Part shown: positions 1 to 8,715 of the stretch, piece by piece | How positions within the stretch are numbered: the stretch's first letter is position 1 | How the letters are laid out: every line of letters begins with the position of its first letter | Source of the DNA: Saprospiraceae bacterium | Lineage (GTDB): Bacteria > Bacteroidota > Bacteroidia > Chitinophagales > Saprospiraceae | Assembly: GCA_016787525.1 (NCBI GenBank) | Contig: JAEUUP010000130.1 | Location: 36,374 to 100,373, forward strand | Reading direction: 5' to 3' | DNA length: 64,000 nucleotides | Notes under the pieces: model-generated | The model's input: the letters and a program-made list of their open reading frames with translations, nothing else | Told to the model about the DNA's origin: nothing | Database searches by the model: none | Made by a program: the position numbers and the translations under genes

Positions 1-2
1 CA

Positions 3-1064
3 CCTGGTCACACGCCCGAGAGTATCTCATTTTTATTAACTGACCATCCAGCCACCAAGAAGCCTGTTATGTTATTTACAGGTGATTTTGTATTCGTTGG
101 CGATGTCGGAAGACCCGATTTGCTTGAAAAAGCAGCAGGTGTGGTTGGTACAGCTGATGCAGGTGCAATCGAAATGTATCAATCTATTAACAAATTTAGT
201 CAAATCCCTGACTATGTACAAGTATGGCCAGGTCACGGTGCTGGTTCGGCTTGTGGCAAAGCATTAGGTGCTGTACCCAGCACTACAGTAGGCTACGAAA
301 AGGTAAGAAACTGGGCTTTGCAATATGAAAATGACCGCGATGGCTTTGTTAAATATCTTTTGGCTGACCAACCAGAACCACCAAAGTATTTTGCAATGAT
401 GAAAAAACTGAATAAAGTTGACCGTCCGTTATTGACTTCAGTGCCTAAACATGCACAATTGTCGCCCTCCGATTTCGTGGAAGCCATGAATAAAGGCATG
501 AAGGTGATTGACACACGCAATAAAGTGGATTTCGCTAAAGGGCATATTGCAGGCACTATTAACATTCAAGGAAATAATGCTTTTGCAACTTGGATGGGCT
601 GGTTTATGACTTATGACGAACCTTTTATTTTGATTGCAGACGAAGATAAAATGGACGACTTGACTCGTAAATTGATGCGTATTGGTTTGGACAATATCTA
701 TGGATTTATCCCTTCCGATGTAGCAGCAATGGGTTTACCGCTTGAAACAAATGAAGTGATTTCGATAGAAGAGTTTAAAACACTTTTAGACAAAACAGAT
801 GTTCAAATTGTAGATGTACGGGGTGTAGCAGAGTTTAAAACAGCACATGTGAAAGGTGCAGAAAACATTTTTGTGGGTACTTTACCTCAAAATCTGGATA
901 AATTGAACAAAGAAAAACAAATCGTTATTCACTGTCAAAGTGGCGATAGAGCGACTATTGCAACATCTTTACTTGCAAAAAATGGTTTTAGCAATGTAAA
1001 AAACTATTCTGGTGGTATGGGCGAATGGGTCAGTAAAGGCAATACCGTTTTCTCCGAAAATTAA
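3..1064 (+). CDS. Metallo-beta-lactamase/rhodanese fusion protein, 5' end outside window
   Basis: The frame is open to the left edge, so the N-terminus is missing. The visible part starts in a metallo-beta-lactamase fold: a Gly-His-Thr-Pro-Glu-Ser segment and TGDFVFVGDVGRPDLL, the pattern of persulfide dioxygenase/glyoxalase II-like enzymes. Two rhodanese domains follow. The first (around DTRNKVDF and GHIAG) has no cysteine in its active-site loop and is probably inactive. The second (VDVRG, then HCQSGDRAT) keeps the catalytic Cys loop. Such fusions handle protein or low-molecular-weight persulfides in sulfide detoxification; substrate not provable here. No copy of the 10-mer lies in this fragment. 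Confidence 0.88.
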   Translation, partial: PGHTPESISFLLTDHPATKKPVMLFTGDFVFVGDVGRPDLLEKAAGVVGTADAGAIEMYQSINKFSQIPDYVQVWPGHGAGSACGKALGAVPSTTVGYEKVRNWALQYENDRDGFVKYLLADQPEPPKYFAMMKKLNKVDRPLLTSVPKHAQLSPSDFVEAMNKGMKVIDTRNKVDFAKGHIAGTINIQGNNAFATWMGWFMTYDEPFILIADEDKMDDLTRKLMRIGLDNIYGFIPSDVAAMGLPLETNEVISIEEFKTLLDKTDVQIVDVRGVAEFKTAHVKGAENIFVGTLPQNLDKLNKEKQIVIHCQSGDRATIATSLLAKNGFSNVKNYSGGMGEWVSKGNTVFSEN

Positions 1065-1142
1065 TCGCTATTGAAACTGTTGCTGCGAATATTACATTTT
1101 TATGTTCAGGAAACGTTTACTCTTTCCTGAACATAGATGTAA

Positions 1143-1345
1143 CTGATGTTACGCAATGTAGAGGTTACGCACTGTTTTTTGCTCCGCAAAAAAAGCGTAC
1201 AATAAAAAGAATCTATCAGACCGAAGTTAATTTTTCAATCGCAAGCGATTGAAAAATTAACTTCGGTCTAAAAAAAGTAATTTCGTAGTACGTCTTTTTT
1301 GCGTAGCAAAAAACAGTGCGTAACCTCTACATTGCGTAACATCAG
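1143..1345. repeat. Nested inverted-repeat element (hairpin element 1)
   Basis: Outer arms 1143-1200 and 1288-1345 are nearly perfect reverse complements. An inner perfect 25-bp stem occupies 1218-1242 and 1245-1269 around AA. The left arm shows the family order: CTGTTT, a short TTTTTTGC/GCAAAAAA hairpin, GCGTAC, a spacer, then the long hairpin. It fills most of the 574-bp gap between the rhodanese gene and the LytS-type kinase. No protein is encoded. An exact 10-mer copy (1404-1413) lies just beyond it. Whether it acts as terminator, structured RNA or non-autonomous mobile element cannot be decided from sequence. Confidence 0.85.
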
Positions 1346-1586
1346 GATGTAAGTAAAATTGCCACAAAATTGAGCAAGTCTTAGAAACTGTTTTAAAACA
1401 CAATACTGAGGGGTGCTTTTCTACAAATGTATGATGCCTAATAGCACCTTTAGGCTGCGCTGACTTTTTTAACGCCAATGGCAGGTATTTTTTGTTCAAA
1501 TTTTGCACTATTTAACATAACGGTAATTAATACAGAACTTGTATCGCCCTAGAATAAGCTTGTCAAACTAAGTTTATTGTTACACA

Positions 1587-1615
1587 ATTGATTTAATGGG
1601 TTTGCACTAATTTTG
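1587..1615 (+). promoter_or_regulatory. Possible Bacteroidota promoter for the LytS-type kinase
   Basis: TAATTTTG at 1608-1615 fits the Bacteroidota -7 consensus TAnnTTTG. A TTG at 1588-1590 could be the -33 element, but the spacer of 17 is shorter than the usual 19-21, so this is a weak call. Confidence 0.35.
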
Positions 1616-1638
1616 TTGTTTACTCATAAAAGAGAACA

Positions 1639-3588
1639 ATGACTGTGCGCATACGATATATATTTATTCTACTATTTTTGTTGAAAAAGGCTTCTGTTTT
1701 CAGTCAAACAGACAATTGTCAATGCTCTGAGTTTCCAGATAAAAATATCTTTTCATCAGCCTATTTGCAGCCTGCTGACACCTATTCTTTAAGCCATTTT
1801 TCGTCTATCCTTATCCGCTCTACGAATATCTTTTGTCAAATCCGTGGTTATGAACTAAAATCAGAAATAGCATTACAACAACAACAAAATGATTCTGCAT
1901 ACATTTATCTGAATCAAGCGACTTACTTACTACAAAATTATAATTGCTCAAACGAAATTGGGCTTCAATTTCACCGTTTATGGGCTATCTATCATCAACA
2001 AAAATTTAATTATGATGAGTCTTTAAAACACTGTTTCAAAGCACTTGCCATAGCCGAAACGCAAAATGATAATAAGGTTAAAGCTTATTTTTTCAATAAA
2101 ATTGCGACCAACTTTATCCGATTGCAGCAATATGATAAAGCCAAAACATATAGCTACAAAGCCATTGCGTTGATACAAAAAATCACCCCCTCAGTAGAGA
2201 AAGGAATCCTACTTGAAGAAGTCGCTTCTGCCTACAATATTTACCATCAAGTGGCTTTTTATGAAAATTTCATTGCCAAAACAGCTCATATATCACAAGA
2301 TAGTGCTTTAAAACTAGTACCTCTTTCTTCTTTTGACCACATTTTGGACTCCGTTTTTTTATTTGCGAATGAAGCCAAAACCCTTGCCATACAGTTCAAT
2401 GACAAACGTACTTTGCAGCGCGCCTATCGGATTTTGCAAGCTGTTGAGTTTAACCACAACAACCTCCATCGTGCCTTAGCTTATGTAGATAGTAGTTTGG
2501 CCTTATGTGTCCGTGGCACAAACGACAACGATTTATTTATGGCTTATGGTGACAAAGCAGATATTTATTTCAAGATGAAAAATGCTCAATTGGCTACACA
2601 ATATGCCGATTCATGTGTTTTTTATGCTCAAAAGACAGGCATTCCTTTATCTATAGCCAATGCTTATTTGACGCTTGCAGATATAGCTGAAATGAGTGGC
2701 GATTGGAAAACTGGTTTTTATGCTTTACGGAAGGTGAAAGTCATCATGGATAGTGTGCAAAACATAGATAGAACCCATGTTGTTAATGAATTGGAGCAAA
2801 AATATAATCAAGCACAAAACGAAAATACCATCCGAGAGTTGGCTCAAGAAAAACGAATATACTTTCTTTTGATGGTAGTAGCGGTGTTAACAATTGTAAT
2901 TTTCATCTTTTATTCGAGACAAAAATCGCTTAAATTATCTCAAAAAATCATGGAAGCCGAGCAACGGCTCAATAGAGTGCGTATGAACCCTCATTTCTTC
3001 TTCAATGCTTTGACATCGCTTCAGGTATTGGCTTTGAAAGAAAATGATGGTCAGAAAATGGCTTCTACTCTATCCAAGTTTTCACATATTATGCGCAAAA
3101 CCTTAGAAAGTTCTTATCAAGAGTTTGTGACCATTGAGCAAGAAATTGATTTTTTGAACAACTATTTAGAGCTTCAGAAAAACCGTTTTGCTAAATCATT
3201 TAATTATAAAATAATTGTTGCAGACGATTTAGATACCAGCGATTTGCTTATACCATCTATGATGCTTCAACCTTTTGCAGAAAATGCTATCGAACATGGT
3301 TTTGTAGCATCCGATACTGAGGGGGTTCTTCAAATCACATTTAAAGAAGAAGATAATAATATTTGCATTGATATTGCCGACAATGGAATGGGTTTAAATC
3401 ACCACCTGAAAACTGAAAATGAACATACCTCTCGGGCATTACAAATCATGGAAGACCGTATTTACCTTTTAAATATGAAACTGAAATCAAACGCTCGTTT
3501 TACAATTAACAATCAAATCATTGGGCAAGGAGTCTGTGTTCGGATTTATTTACCTATAATTGCACGCAATGAAAGTTTTAATAATTGA
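1639..3588 (+). CDS. LytS/YehU-type sensor histidine kinase with TPR sensor region
   Basis: A 649-residue membrane kinase partnered with the overlapping LytTR regulator. An N-terminal signal or anchor (about 1-23) is followed by a helical, TPR-like periplasmic region (about 50-390), a transmembrane segment (about 405-425) and a His_kinase (PF06580-type) module. The phospho-acceptor is His452 in MNPHFFFNAL, the N box is QPFAENAIEHGF (about 544-555) and the G box DNGMGL (about 581). Two 10-mer copies lie in it, at 2187 (Pro-Ser-Val) and 3315 (Thr-Glu-Gly, right after the N box). The stimulus is unknown; the TPR sensor suggests a protein or peptide signal. Family call secure. Confidence 0.93.
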   Translation: MTVRIRYIFILLFLLKKASVFSQTDNCQCSEFPDKNIFSSAYLQPADTYSLSHFSSILIRSTNIFCQIRGYELKSEIALQQQQNDSAYIYLNQATYLLQNYNCSNEIGLQFHRLWAIYHQQKFNYDESLKHCFKALAIAETQNDNKVKAYFFNKIATNFIRLQQYDKAKTYSYKAIALIQKITPSVEKGILLEEVASAYNIYHQVAFYENFIAKTAHISQDSALKLVPLSSFDHILDSVFLFANEAKTLAIQFNDKRTLQRAYRILQAVEFNHNNLHRALAYVDSSLALCVRGTNDNDLFMAYGDKADIYFKMKNAQLATQYADSCVFYAQKTGIPLSIANAYLTLADIAEMSGDWKTGFYALRKVKVIMDSVQNIDRTHVVNELEQKYNQAQNENTIRELAQEKRIYFLLMVVAVLTIVIFIFYSRQKSLKLSQKIMEAEQRLNRVRMNPHFFFNALTSLQVLALKENDGQKMASTLSKFSHIMRKTLESSYQEFVTIEQEIDFLNNYLELQKNRFAKSFNYKIIVADDLDTSDLLIPSMMLQPFAENAIEHGFVASDTEGVLQITFKEEDNNICIDIADNGMGLNHHLKTENEHTSRALQIMEDRIYLLNMKLKSNARFTINNQIIGQGVCVRIYLPIIARNESFNN

Positions 3589-4315
3589 CGACGAAACAGT
3601 AATCCAAGAGGCACTACGGGAATTATTAACCGTATTTTGCCCAGAAGTCATACAAATTGAATGCGCTCACAATGTTGAGACGGGCATAGAAGCTATACAC
3701 CGTTTGCAACCCGATATTTTATTTCTTGATATTGAGTTAGGCAATGGTACAGGCTTTGATATTTTAAACCAAATACCGCTTCCTCAGTTTCAATTAATTT
3801 TTACGACAGCACATGACCGTTATGCCATTCATGCTTTTCAATTCGCTGCATTAGATTTTCTTTTGAAGCCAATTGACCCCGACCTATTGCAACGCAGCGT
3901 TCAAAGAGCCACAGAAAACATTAACAGCAAAAATCTTTACAAACAACTGCAATTGATGCAACAATTGTTGCTCAAAAAGGAATCAGATAGAAAAATTGTA
4001 CTCAAAGACAATCAGACCGCCTATTTTATCCGACTCGACGACATCTTATTTTGTCAAGCGGAGGGTGCTTACAGCAAATTTCATATTCGACAAAGTGAAC
4101 CCATTTTGGTGTCTAAAAACCTCAAAGAATACGATACTTTGTTGTCTCCACTTGGTTTTCTACGTGTGCATCATTCCTATTTGGTCAATCCCAATCGCAT
4201 TCGTTTATTCGATAAAAAGGAAGGTGGTGCACTTATTCTGGAAGACAATCAAGTAATCCCCATTTCTCACCGCAAAAAAGATATAATTCTTAAAATATTA
4301 GAAAGCAGATTTTGA
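3569..4315 (+). CDS. LytTR-family response regulator
   Basis: The ATG at 3569 gives 248 residues and starts VLIIDDET, the acidic pocket of a receiver domain, with the phospho-Asp in LFLDIELG. A LytTR DNA-binding domain follows from about residue 140 (LDDILFCQAEGAYSKF, later LRVHHSYLVNPNRI). An upstream TTG at 3560 is a less likely start. The gene overlaps the kinase by 20 bp, so the two are probably translationally coupled. A 10-mer copy begins 2 bp after its stop codon (4317-4326). Targets are unknown; the exported protein immediately downstream is an obvious candidate. Confidence 0.93.
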   Translation: MKVLIIDDETVIQEALRELLTVFCPEVIQIECAHNVETGIEAIHRLQPDILFLDIELGNGTGFDILNQIPLPQFQLIFTTAHDRYAIHAFQFAALDFLLKPIDPDLLQRSVQRATENINSKNLYKQLQLMQQLLLKKESDRKIVLKDNQTAYFIRLDDILFCQAEGAYSKFHIRQSEPILVSKNLKEYDTLLSPLGFLRVHHSYLVNPNRIRLFDKKEGGALILEDNQVIPISHRKKDIILKILESRF

Positions 4316-4465
4316 CCCCCTCAGTATTTTCATAGGAATCATTTATCAAAAAAAATACAACGACTATCAATTAACACACGACACTTATCAAATACCTCAT
4401 TTGCAGCCCAAAAGACTGTTTCATATTAGCTGCGAAATTTAAATTAAAACACCAACAGCTTTTAC

Positions 4466-5668
4466 ATGAAACAATCTATATTATTACTCACTACACTTTT
4501 CAATTGCTGTTATTCAGCATTTTCACAAACAACATTACTATCGGAAAGCTTTGAAACAGATGGTGAAGGCACTCGCTACACCTCGAATACTTATGTGGAT
4601 TGCACGTTTTCAGATTTTTTTTTCAGGACAAATTCTAATCCCGTAACTCCTTCTGGTTCTGGTTGTAGTGCGTTTTTCACTGAGACCTTAACCAATTTGC
4701 AAGGCTCTTATTTTTGGGCAAGCGAAGATATAAGAACAAGCACTCCTACTCTTAACAGCCGACCGCCTGGCTCTATTACATTTAGTTCGCTCAATATAGC
4801 TGGTTATTCTGGTATGAGTGTATCTCTATATTTAGCAACTTCAGGTAACAACGGCACGCGTTGGGAGTCAGCGGATTCTATCAATATCCAAGTGAGTATC
4901 AATTCAGGTACTTTTGTTACAGTAGGGAGATTTGTTGGCGATAACTCCGTTGGTGGACGTTTGAGAGTAGATAGCAATTTAGATGGCATTGGTCAAACGA
5001 CTGAAGCCACCGCCGACCAAGCTGCCTTTGCAAAATATACTTTTTCAATACCTTACACAGGCAGCACATTGCAATTGCGTTTAGATTATGACCAAGTGGG
5101 TGGTAGTGAAGAATTGGCTATAGATGCTATTGAATTGAAAGGCACGTTCACACAACTGCCTGTGGAGTTGTCTGATTTTCGTGTTCATACTGAGGGGTCG
5201 AACAATATTCTTACTTGGCAAACAAAGAGTGAAATTAACAATAAAAGTTTTGACATAGAACACAGTCAAGATGGGCAAAATTTTAAAACCATTGGCTCAG
5301 TCAATGCGCTGGGAAAAGCTTCAAACTATACTTTTTCAGACGATAAACCTGTTGAGGGCATCCATTACTACCGTTTAAAAACCATTGATACGGATGCTTC
5401 TTTCGATTATTCAAAAACAATAAGCGTCAGATTGGGCAGCGATAAGCCCAAAATCAAAGTTTTTCCCAATTTTACTGAGGGGGTCGTTTTCATCCAAAAC
5501 GAGAAGGCTGACTTCAATCAAGTTTCTGTTTTCAACTCAGTAGGACAACTGGTCTATGCGAATGCTTCTACCCGCCACATTGATTTATCAATCATGCCTT
5601 CGGGCATATACTTTGTACAAGTCGTGTCGAATAACGAAAAAGTGATAGAAAAAATCATAAAAAAGTAA
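4466..5668 (+). CDS. Secreted protein with type IX secretion sorting domain
   Basis: 400 residues. A signal peptide ends near AFSQ (residue 21). The middle (about 30-230) looks like a beta-sandwich carbohydrate- or surface-binding module without a recognisable catalytic motif. The C-terminal 80 residues form a Por secretion tail (KVFPNFTEGVVFI, then GQLVY and MPSGIYFVQV), the signal for T9SS export and surface attachment in Bacteroidota. Two 10-mer copies occur, both as Thr-Glu-Gly: 5188 at a domain junction and 5473 in the sorting domain at a turn usually occupied by PNPxxG. Function beyond export unknown. Confidence 0.85.
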   Translation: MKQSILLLTTLFNCCYSAFSQTTLLSESFETDGEGTRYTSNTYVDCTFSDFFFRTNSNPVTPSGSGCSAFFTETLTNLQGSYFWASEDIRTSTPTLNSRPPGSITFSSLNIAGYSGMSVSLYLATSGNNGTRWESADSINIQVSINSGTFVTVGRFVGDNSVGGRLRVDSNLDGIGQTTEATADQAAFAKYTFSIPYTGSTLQLRLDYDQVGGSEELAIDAIELKGTFTQLPVELSDFRVHTEGSNNILTWQTKSEINNKSFDIEHSQDGQNFKTIGSVNALGKASNYTFSDDKPVEGIHYYRLKTIDTDASFDYSKTISVRLGSDKPKIKVFPNFTEGVVFIQNEKADFNQVSVFNSVGQLVYANASTRHIDLSIMPSGIYFVQVVSNNEKVIEKIIKK

Positions 5669-5756
5669 AATAACAAGTTATAGTCACAGCTAAGATGTGC
5701 ATAATGTTTTGGCAAAAATTAGAAGCCACAGACCAAAAAGATCTTTTCATAGTTAT

Positions 5757-5795
5757 CACCCCTCTATTTCCAAGGAAGGTGAGGGGTGTTTTTTT
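5757..5795 (+). terminator. Rho-independent terminator after the T9SS protein gene
   Basis: CACCCCTC (5757-5764) pairs with GAGGGGTG (5781-5788) and is followed by seven T residues. It lies between the T9SS gene and the convergent SDR gene. The stem contains GAGGGG but not TACTG, so it is not a 10-mer copy. Confidence 0.8.
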
Positions 5796-5887
5796 AGGTA
5801 GAACACCATGAAACCATCAACTCAAATTCACCCAAGTCCACCATTATTGGCTATTTGAATGCCTAAACGAGCTTAAAATCAACCGAT

Positions 5888-6655
5888 TCACGCAAATGCA
5901 CCACCGTCAACAGGCAAAGCATGACCCGTCATAAAAGAAGCTTGTTCGGAGCAAAGATACAGAGCCACGTCTGCGACCTCTTCGGGTTGCCCCATGCGTT
6001 TCATGGCTTGATAGTTTTTAGCAGCTTCTAAAGCTTCGGGATTGTATGCCAACTTTCTACGCCCTTCCATTATCATCGGTGTCTCAATTGCCGTAGGACA
6101 AATGGCATTGATGCGAATATTTTGCGTAGCATATTCGATAGCTGCCGTTTTCACAAGCCCGACCACTGCGTGTTTGGAAGCCGCATAAGGCACATTATAA
6201 GGTTGCCCTCTCAGTCCTGCGGCAGACGACACACAAACGATACTACCACCACCTTGTTTGAGCATTTGCTCGATTTGGTATTTGACACAGTAGTACGTAC
6301 CATTCAGATTGACGTTGATTTGTTTGTGCCATTCGTCCATTGGATAAGCATGAGTGGGGAGAGACAATGTTCCAGCAATACCCGCAACATTGACAGCACA
6401 ATCCAATCGCCCGAAAGTATCCACTGTTTTTTTGACCATATTTTCCACTTCTTCCCTATCAGATATGTCTATTTTTAGGGTTAAAACTTCGACGTTTTGA
6501 CCCCTCAGTATCTCAGCTGTTTTTTCTGCATTTTCTAAATTTACATCGGTGACAACAACCTTTGCACCTTCTTGTCCGAAAGCCAAAGCTGTGGCACGAC
6601 CAATGCCTGAACCTGCGCCTGTGACCAAACATACTTTGTTTTTAAACCGTTCCAT
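5888..6655 (-). CDS. SDR-family oxidoreductase (last gene of minus-strand operon)
   Basis: 255 residues, classical short-chain dehydrogenase. Cofactor motif TGAGSGIG at 12-19, followed by an Asp (VVVTDVN) that favours NAD over NADP. Catalytic Ser143/144, Tyr157 and Lys161 (YAASK). It ends DGGAFA like many sugar or sugar-acid dehydrogenases. It sits 18 bp downstream of another SDR in a tight operon with a HisD-like enzyme. The substrate is probably a hydroxy acid or polyol of the hexarate branch, by context only. The 10-mer at 6501 is read as Ile-Leu-Arg-Gly (residues 49-52). Confidence 0.9.
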   Translation of the reverse strand: MERFKNKVCLVTGAGSGIGRATALAFGQEGAKVVVTDVNLENAEKTAEILRGQNVEVLTLKIDISDREEVENMVKKTVDTFGRLDCAVNVAGIAGTLSLPTHAYPMDEWHKQINVNLNGTYYCVKYQIEQMLKQGGGSIVCVSSAAGLRGQPYNVPYAASKHAVVGLVKTAAIEYATQNIRINAICPTAIETPMIMEGRRKLAYNPEALEAAKNYQAMKRMGQPEEVADVALYLCSEQASFMTGHALPVDGGAFA

Positions 6656-6673
6656 TTATCTGAAATGCTATTT

Positions 6674-7444
6674 TTAATTACCATCACTGATGGTTGTGCC
6701 ACCGTCAACGATGATATTTTGTCCTGTAATAAAAGCACCTGCTTTTGAAGCCAGCATCACGGCTACGCCTGCAATTTCCTCCACTTCTCCTACTCGACGC
6801 AAGGGTGTGAGAGCCAGACGTTTTGTCATAAAATCTTTGTTTGACATCAAACTTTGAGAAAAAGTCGTGTTTATCATACCCGGCGAAATGGCGTTGACTC
6901 GGATATTGTCGGGGCCAAATTCAACAGCTAAATTGCGCGCCAATTGCACCAATCCTGCTTTCGACAGACCATACAAACCGATGTTTTTATTGCCTCTGAC
7001 ACTTGCGATGCTTGCCAAATAGATGATTGCGCCATCTTTCTGCGCTTGCATTTGAGGTAGAATTTTTTTGGTCAAATAAATGGCAGATTGTAGATTGATA
7101 GCCATTGTTTTCTCAAAATCAACGGCTTGAATGTCTAAAAATGACCCCGATGGAGCAATACCCACACAACTTACAAGAATATCAATCCGCCCAAAAGCCG
7201 ATAGAGATGCAGTAAAAAGCCTGTCAATATCTTCTTTTTGAGACATGTCGCAAGTCACACCCAAACATCTAATCTGCTGTTTTTCAAACTCTTGTACCGT
7301 TATTGACACCCCCTCAGTATCGTTACTGGCGACAATCACTGTTGCCCCGTGTCCGCCCATCGCTTCGGCAATAGCTTTGCCCATGCCACTGCTTGCGCCT
7401 GTGACAAGAGCTATTTTATCAGTCAAGTCAAAAAGGTTTTTCAT
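6674..7444 (-). CDS. SDR-family oxidoreductase
   Basis: 256 residues. TGASSGMG at 15-22, catalytic Ser145, Tyr158 and Lys162 (YGLSK), C-terminal IVDGGTTISDGN. It resembles gluconate 5-dehydrogenase/3-oxoacyl-reductase type SDRs, so a sugar-acid keto/hydroxy interconversion is plausible. The 10-mer at 7310 is read as Thr-Glu-Gly directly after the second beta strand (IVASNDTEG), the loop that sets cofactor preference. Three bp separate it from the upstream cupin gene. Confidence 0.88.
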   Translation of the reverse strand: MKNLFDLTDKIALVTGASSGMGKAIAEAMGGHGATVIVASNDTEGVSITVQEFEKQQIRCLGVTCDMSQKEDIDRLFTASLSAFGRIDILVSCVGIAPSGSFLDIQAVDFEKTMAINLQSAIYLTKKILPQMQAQKDGAIIYLASIASVRGNKNIGLYGLSKAGLVQLARNLAVEFGPDNIRVNAISPGMINTTFSQSLMSNKDFMTKRLALTPLRRVGEVEEIAGVAVMLASKAGAFITGQNIIVDGGTTISDGN

Positions 7445-7447
7445 GTT

Positions 7448-7975
7448 TTAATGTTGCATCACATCTTTTAAAGGTGTGCCGTTGATTTCATACGGCTTGG
7501 CCTCAGTCAGAACAAACACGATGCGACAAATGGTATCACTACTCGGATTGCGCCATTTGTGAATCGTGCCACGTTGAACAATAATATCGCCTGCGCCCAT
7601 GGTTTTGAACACCTTATTGTCCAATTCCAACTCTATCGTACCACTGATAATGATGCCATAATCTATACTACTCGTGCGGTGCATCGGCGACGACGCATTG
7701 GGCAACATATCAACGATGCGAATAACAGAGCCGCCTTTGAGTGTCGTGCCAGCATCGCGCATTCTGCCATCGGTTTCATCATTCAAATCGGCGGGGACAG
7801 TGGCGGTTGTCCAGATGGTCGCCATTGCCGCGTCGCCTGTGGGAATGGTAACTGTTTCGTATTCATTATCAGAAACAAAAACAGCGACCCCCTCAGTATT
7901 ATGCCCCGTTACAACTCTTCTAATTTTGTTTAACATAGATTGAAAATTATGTACAAAAACTTGATTTATAATCAT
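7448..7975 (-). CDS. Cupin-domain protein
   Basis: A small single-cupin protein. The conserved beta-barrel lies at about 95-165, with the motif HRTSSIDYGIIISGTIELE and a later GDIIVQRGTIHKWRN segment, so metal binding by His/Glu is likely. Its ATG (7973-7975) overlaps the TGA of the upstream SDR as ATGA, which supports the 175-residue start; an internal Met (7936, 162 residues) precedes the more typical N-terminus and is the alternative. No catalytic assignment: it could be a sugar-acid isomerase, lactonase-like or regulatory cupin. The 10-mer copy at 7889 is read NTEGVA. Confidence 0.8.
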   Translation of the reverse strand: MIINQVFVHNFQSMLNKIRRVVTGHNTEGVAVFVSDNEYETVTIPTGDAAMATIWTTATVPADLNDETDGRMRDAGTTLKGGSVIRIVDMLPNASSPMHRTSSIDYGIIISGTIELELDNKVFKTMGAGDIIVQRGTIHKWRNPSSDTICRIVFVLTEAKPYEINGTPLKDVMQH

Positions 7976-8715
7976 CTAAGCGGTCTGCCACCATCAACAG
8001 GTATGATAGAGCCTGTTGTGAAAGTCAGATAGGTGGCGACGGCATACACTGTGTTGGCTACATCTTCTGGCGTTGCCAACCTACTGAGGGGGGTCAAATC
8101 CTCTTGCATTTTCAAGTAAGCAGGGTCAACACTTTTAGCGTATTCGCCCAAAACCCAACCAGGAGACACCGATACCACCCGAATTTTGGGGGCTAAAGCC
8201 CTTGCCAAAGAGCGTGTCATACTGTCCACCGCTGCTTTCGAGGCACAATAAGCGACATTGCTACCGATGCCCGTAATAGCCGCCACCGAAGAAATATTCA
8301 CCACAAGCCCCCCCTCAGTATTTAGGAGATTTTTGCAAGCGCGAATCATCGCAAATGTACCTCTGACATTGGTTTGCATGATTTTGTCAATCCAATCATC
8401 GCTCAAACCGTCTAAATCGTCGTGTGGTACAGGCGTTGTAATACCTGCATTATTGACCAAAATATCTAATTTTCCATACTTTTCTTCTATAAATGCCGCT
8501 AAATCATTGAGTTTAGCGGCATCAGTTGTCGGCGCATGAAAAATAGCATGATTGTCCCCCCTCAGTATTTTGAGTAAATTTTCAGCTTTTTCTGCGTTTG
8601 AATTATACGTGATGATAACGGAATAGCCAGTTTCTGCCAGTTTTTTACAAATAGCAGAACCGATACCCCCTGCCCCACCTGTTACGAGAGCGATTTTATG
8701 CGTTGATTCTGTCAT
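7972..8715 (-). CDS. SDR-family oxidoreductase carrying three 10-mer copies
   Basis: The start at 8715 gives 247 residues beginning [14 protein letters not shown] and overlaps the stop of the HisD-like gene as ATGA; a longer frame to 8793 would add 26 residues unlike an [11 protein letters not shown] at 12-19, NNAG at 88-91, catalytic Ser142/143, Tyr156 and Lys160. Substrate unknown. Three 10-mer copies lie in this 744-bp gene in three settings: 8558 as Ile-Leu-Arg-Gly (50-53), 8311 as Thr-Glu-Gly (133-135), and 8082 in reverse as Pro-Leu-Ser near the C-terminus. Confidence 0.9.
   Translation of the reverse strand: MTESTHKIALVTGGAGGIGSAICKKLAETGYSVIITYNSNAEKAENLLKILRGDNHAIFHAPTTDAAKLNDLAAFIEEKYGKLDILVNNAGITTPVPHDDLDGLSDDWIDKIMQTNVRGTFAMIRACKNLLNTEGGLVVNISSVAAITGIGSNVAYCASKAAVDSMTRSLARALAPKIRVVSVSPGWVLGEYAKSVDPAYLKMQEDLTPLSRLATPEDVANTVYAVATYLTFTTGSIIPVDGGRPLR

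Noticed and set aside
1143..1345. Integron attC site or rho-independent terminator
   Set aside because: No integrase or cassette array is present, and the inner stem is too long with no T tract.
1257..1508. Minus-strand 83-residue frame across element 1
   Set aside because: It runs through the inverted repeat and low-complexity sequence; no family resemblance.
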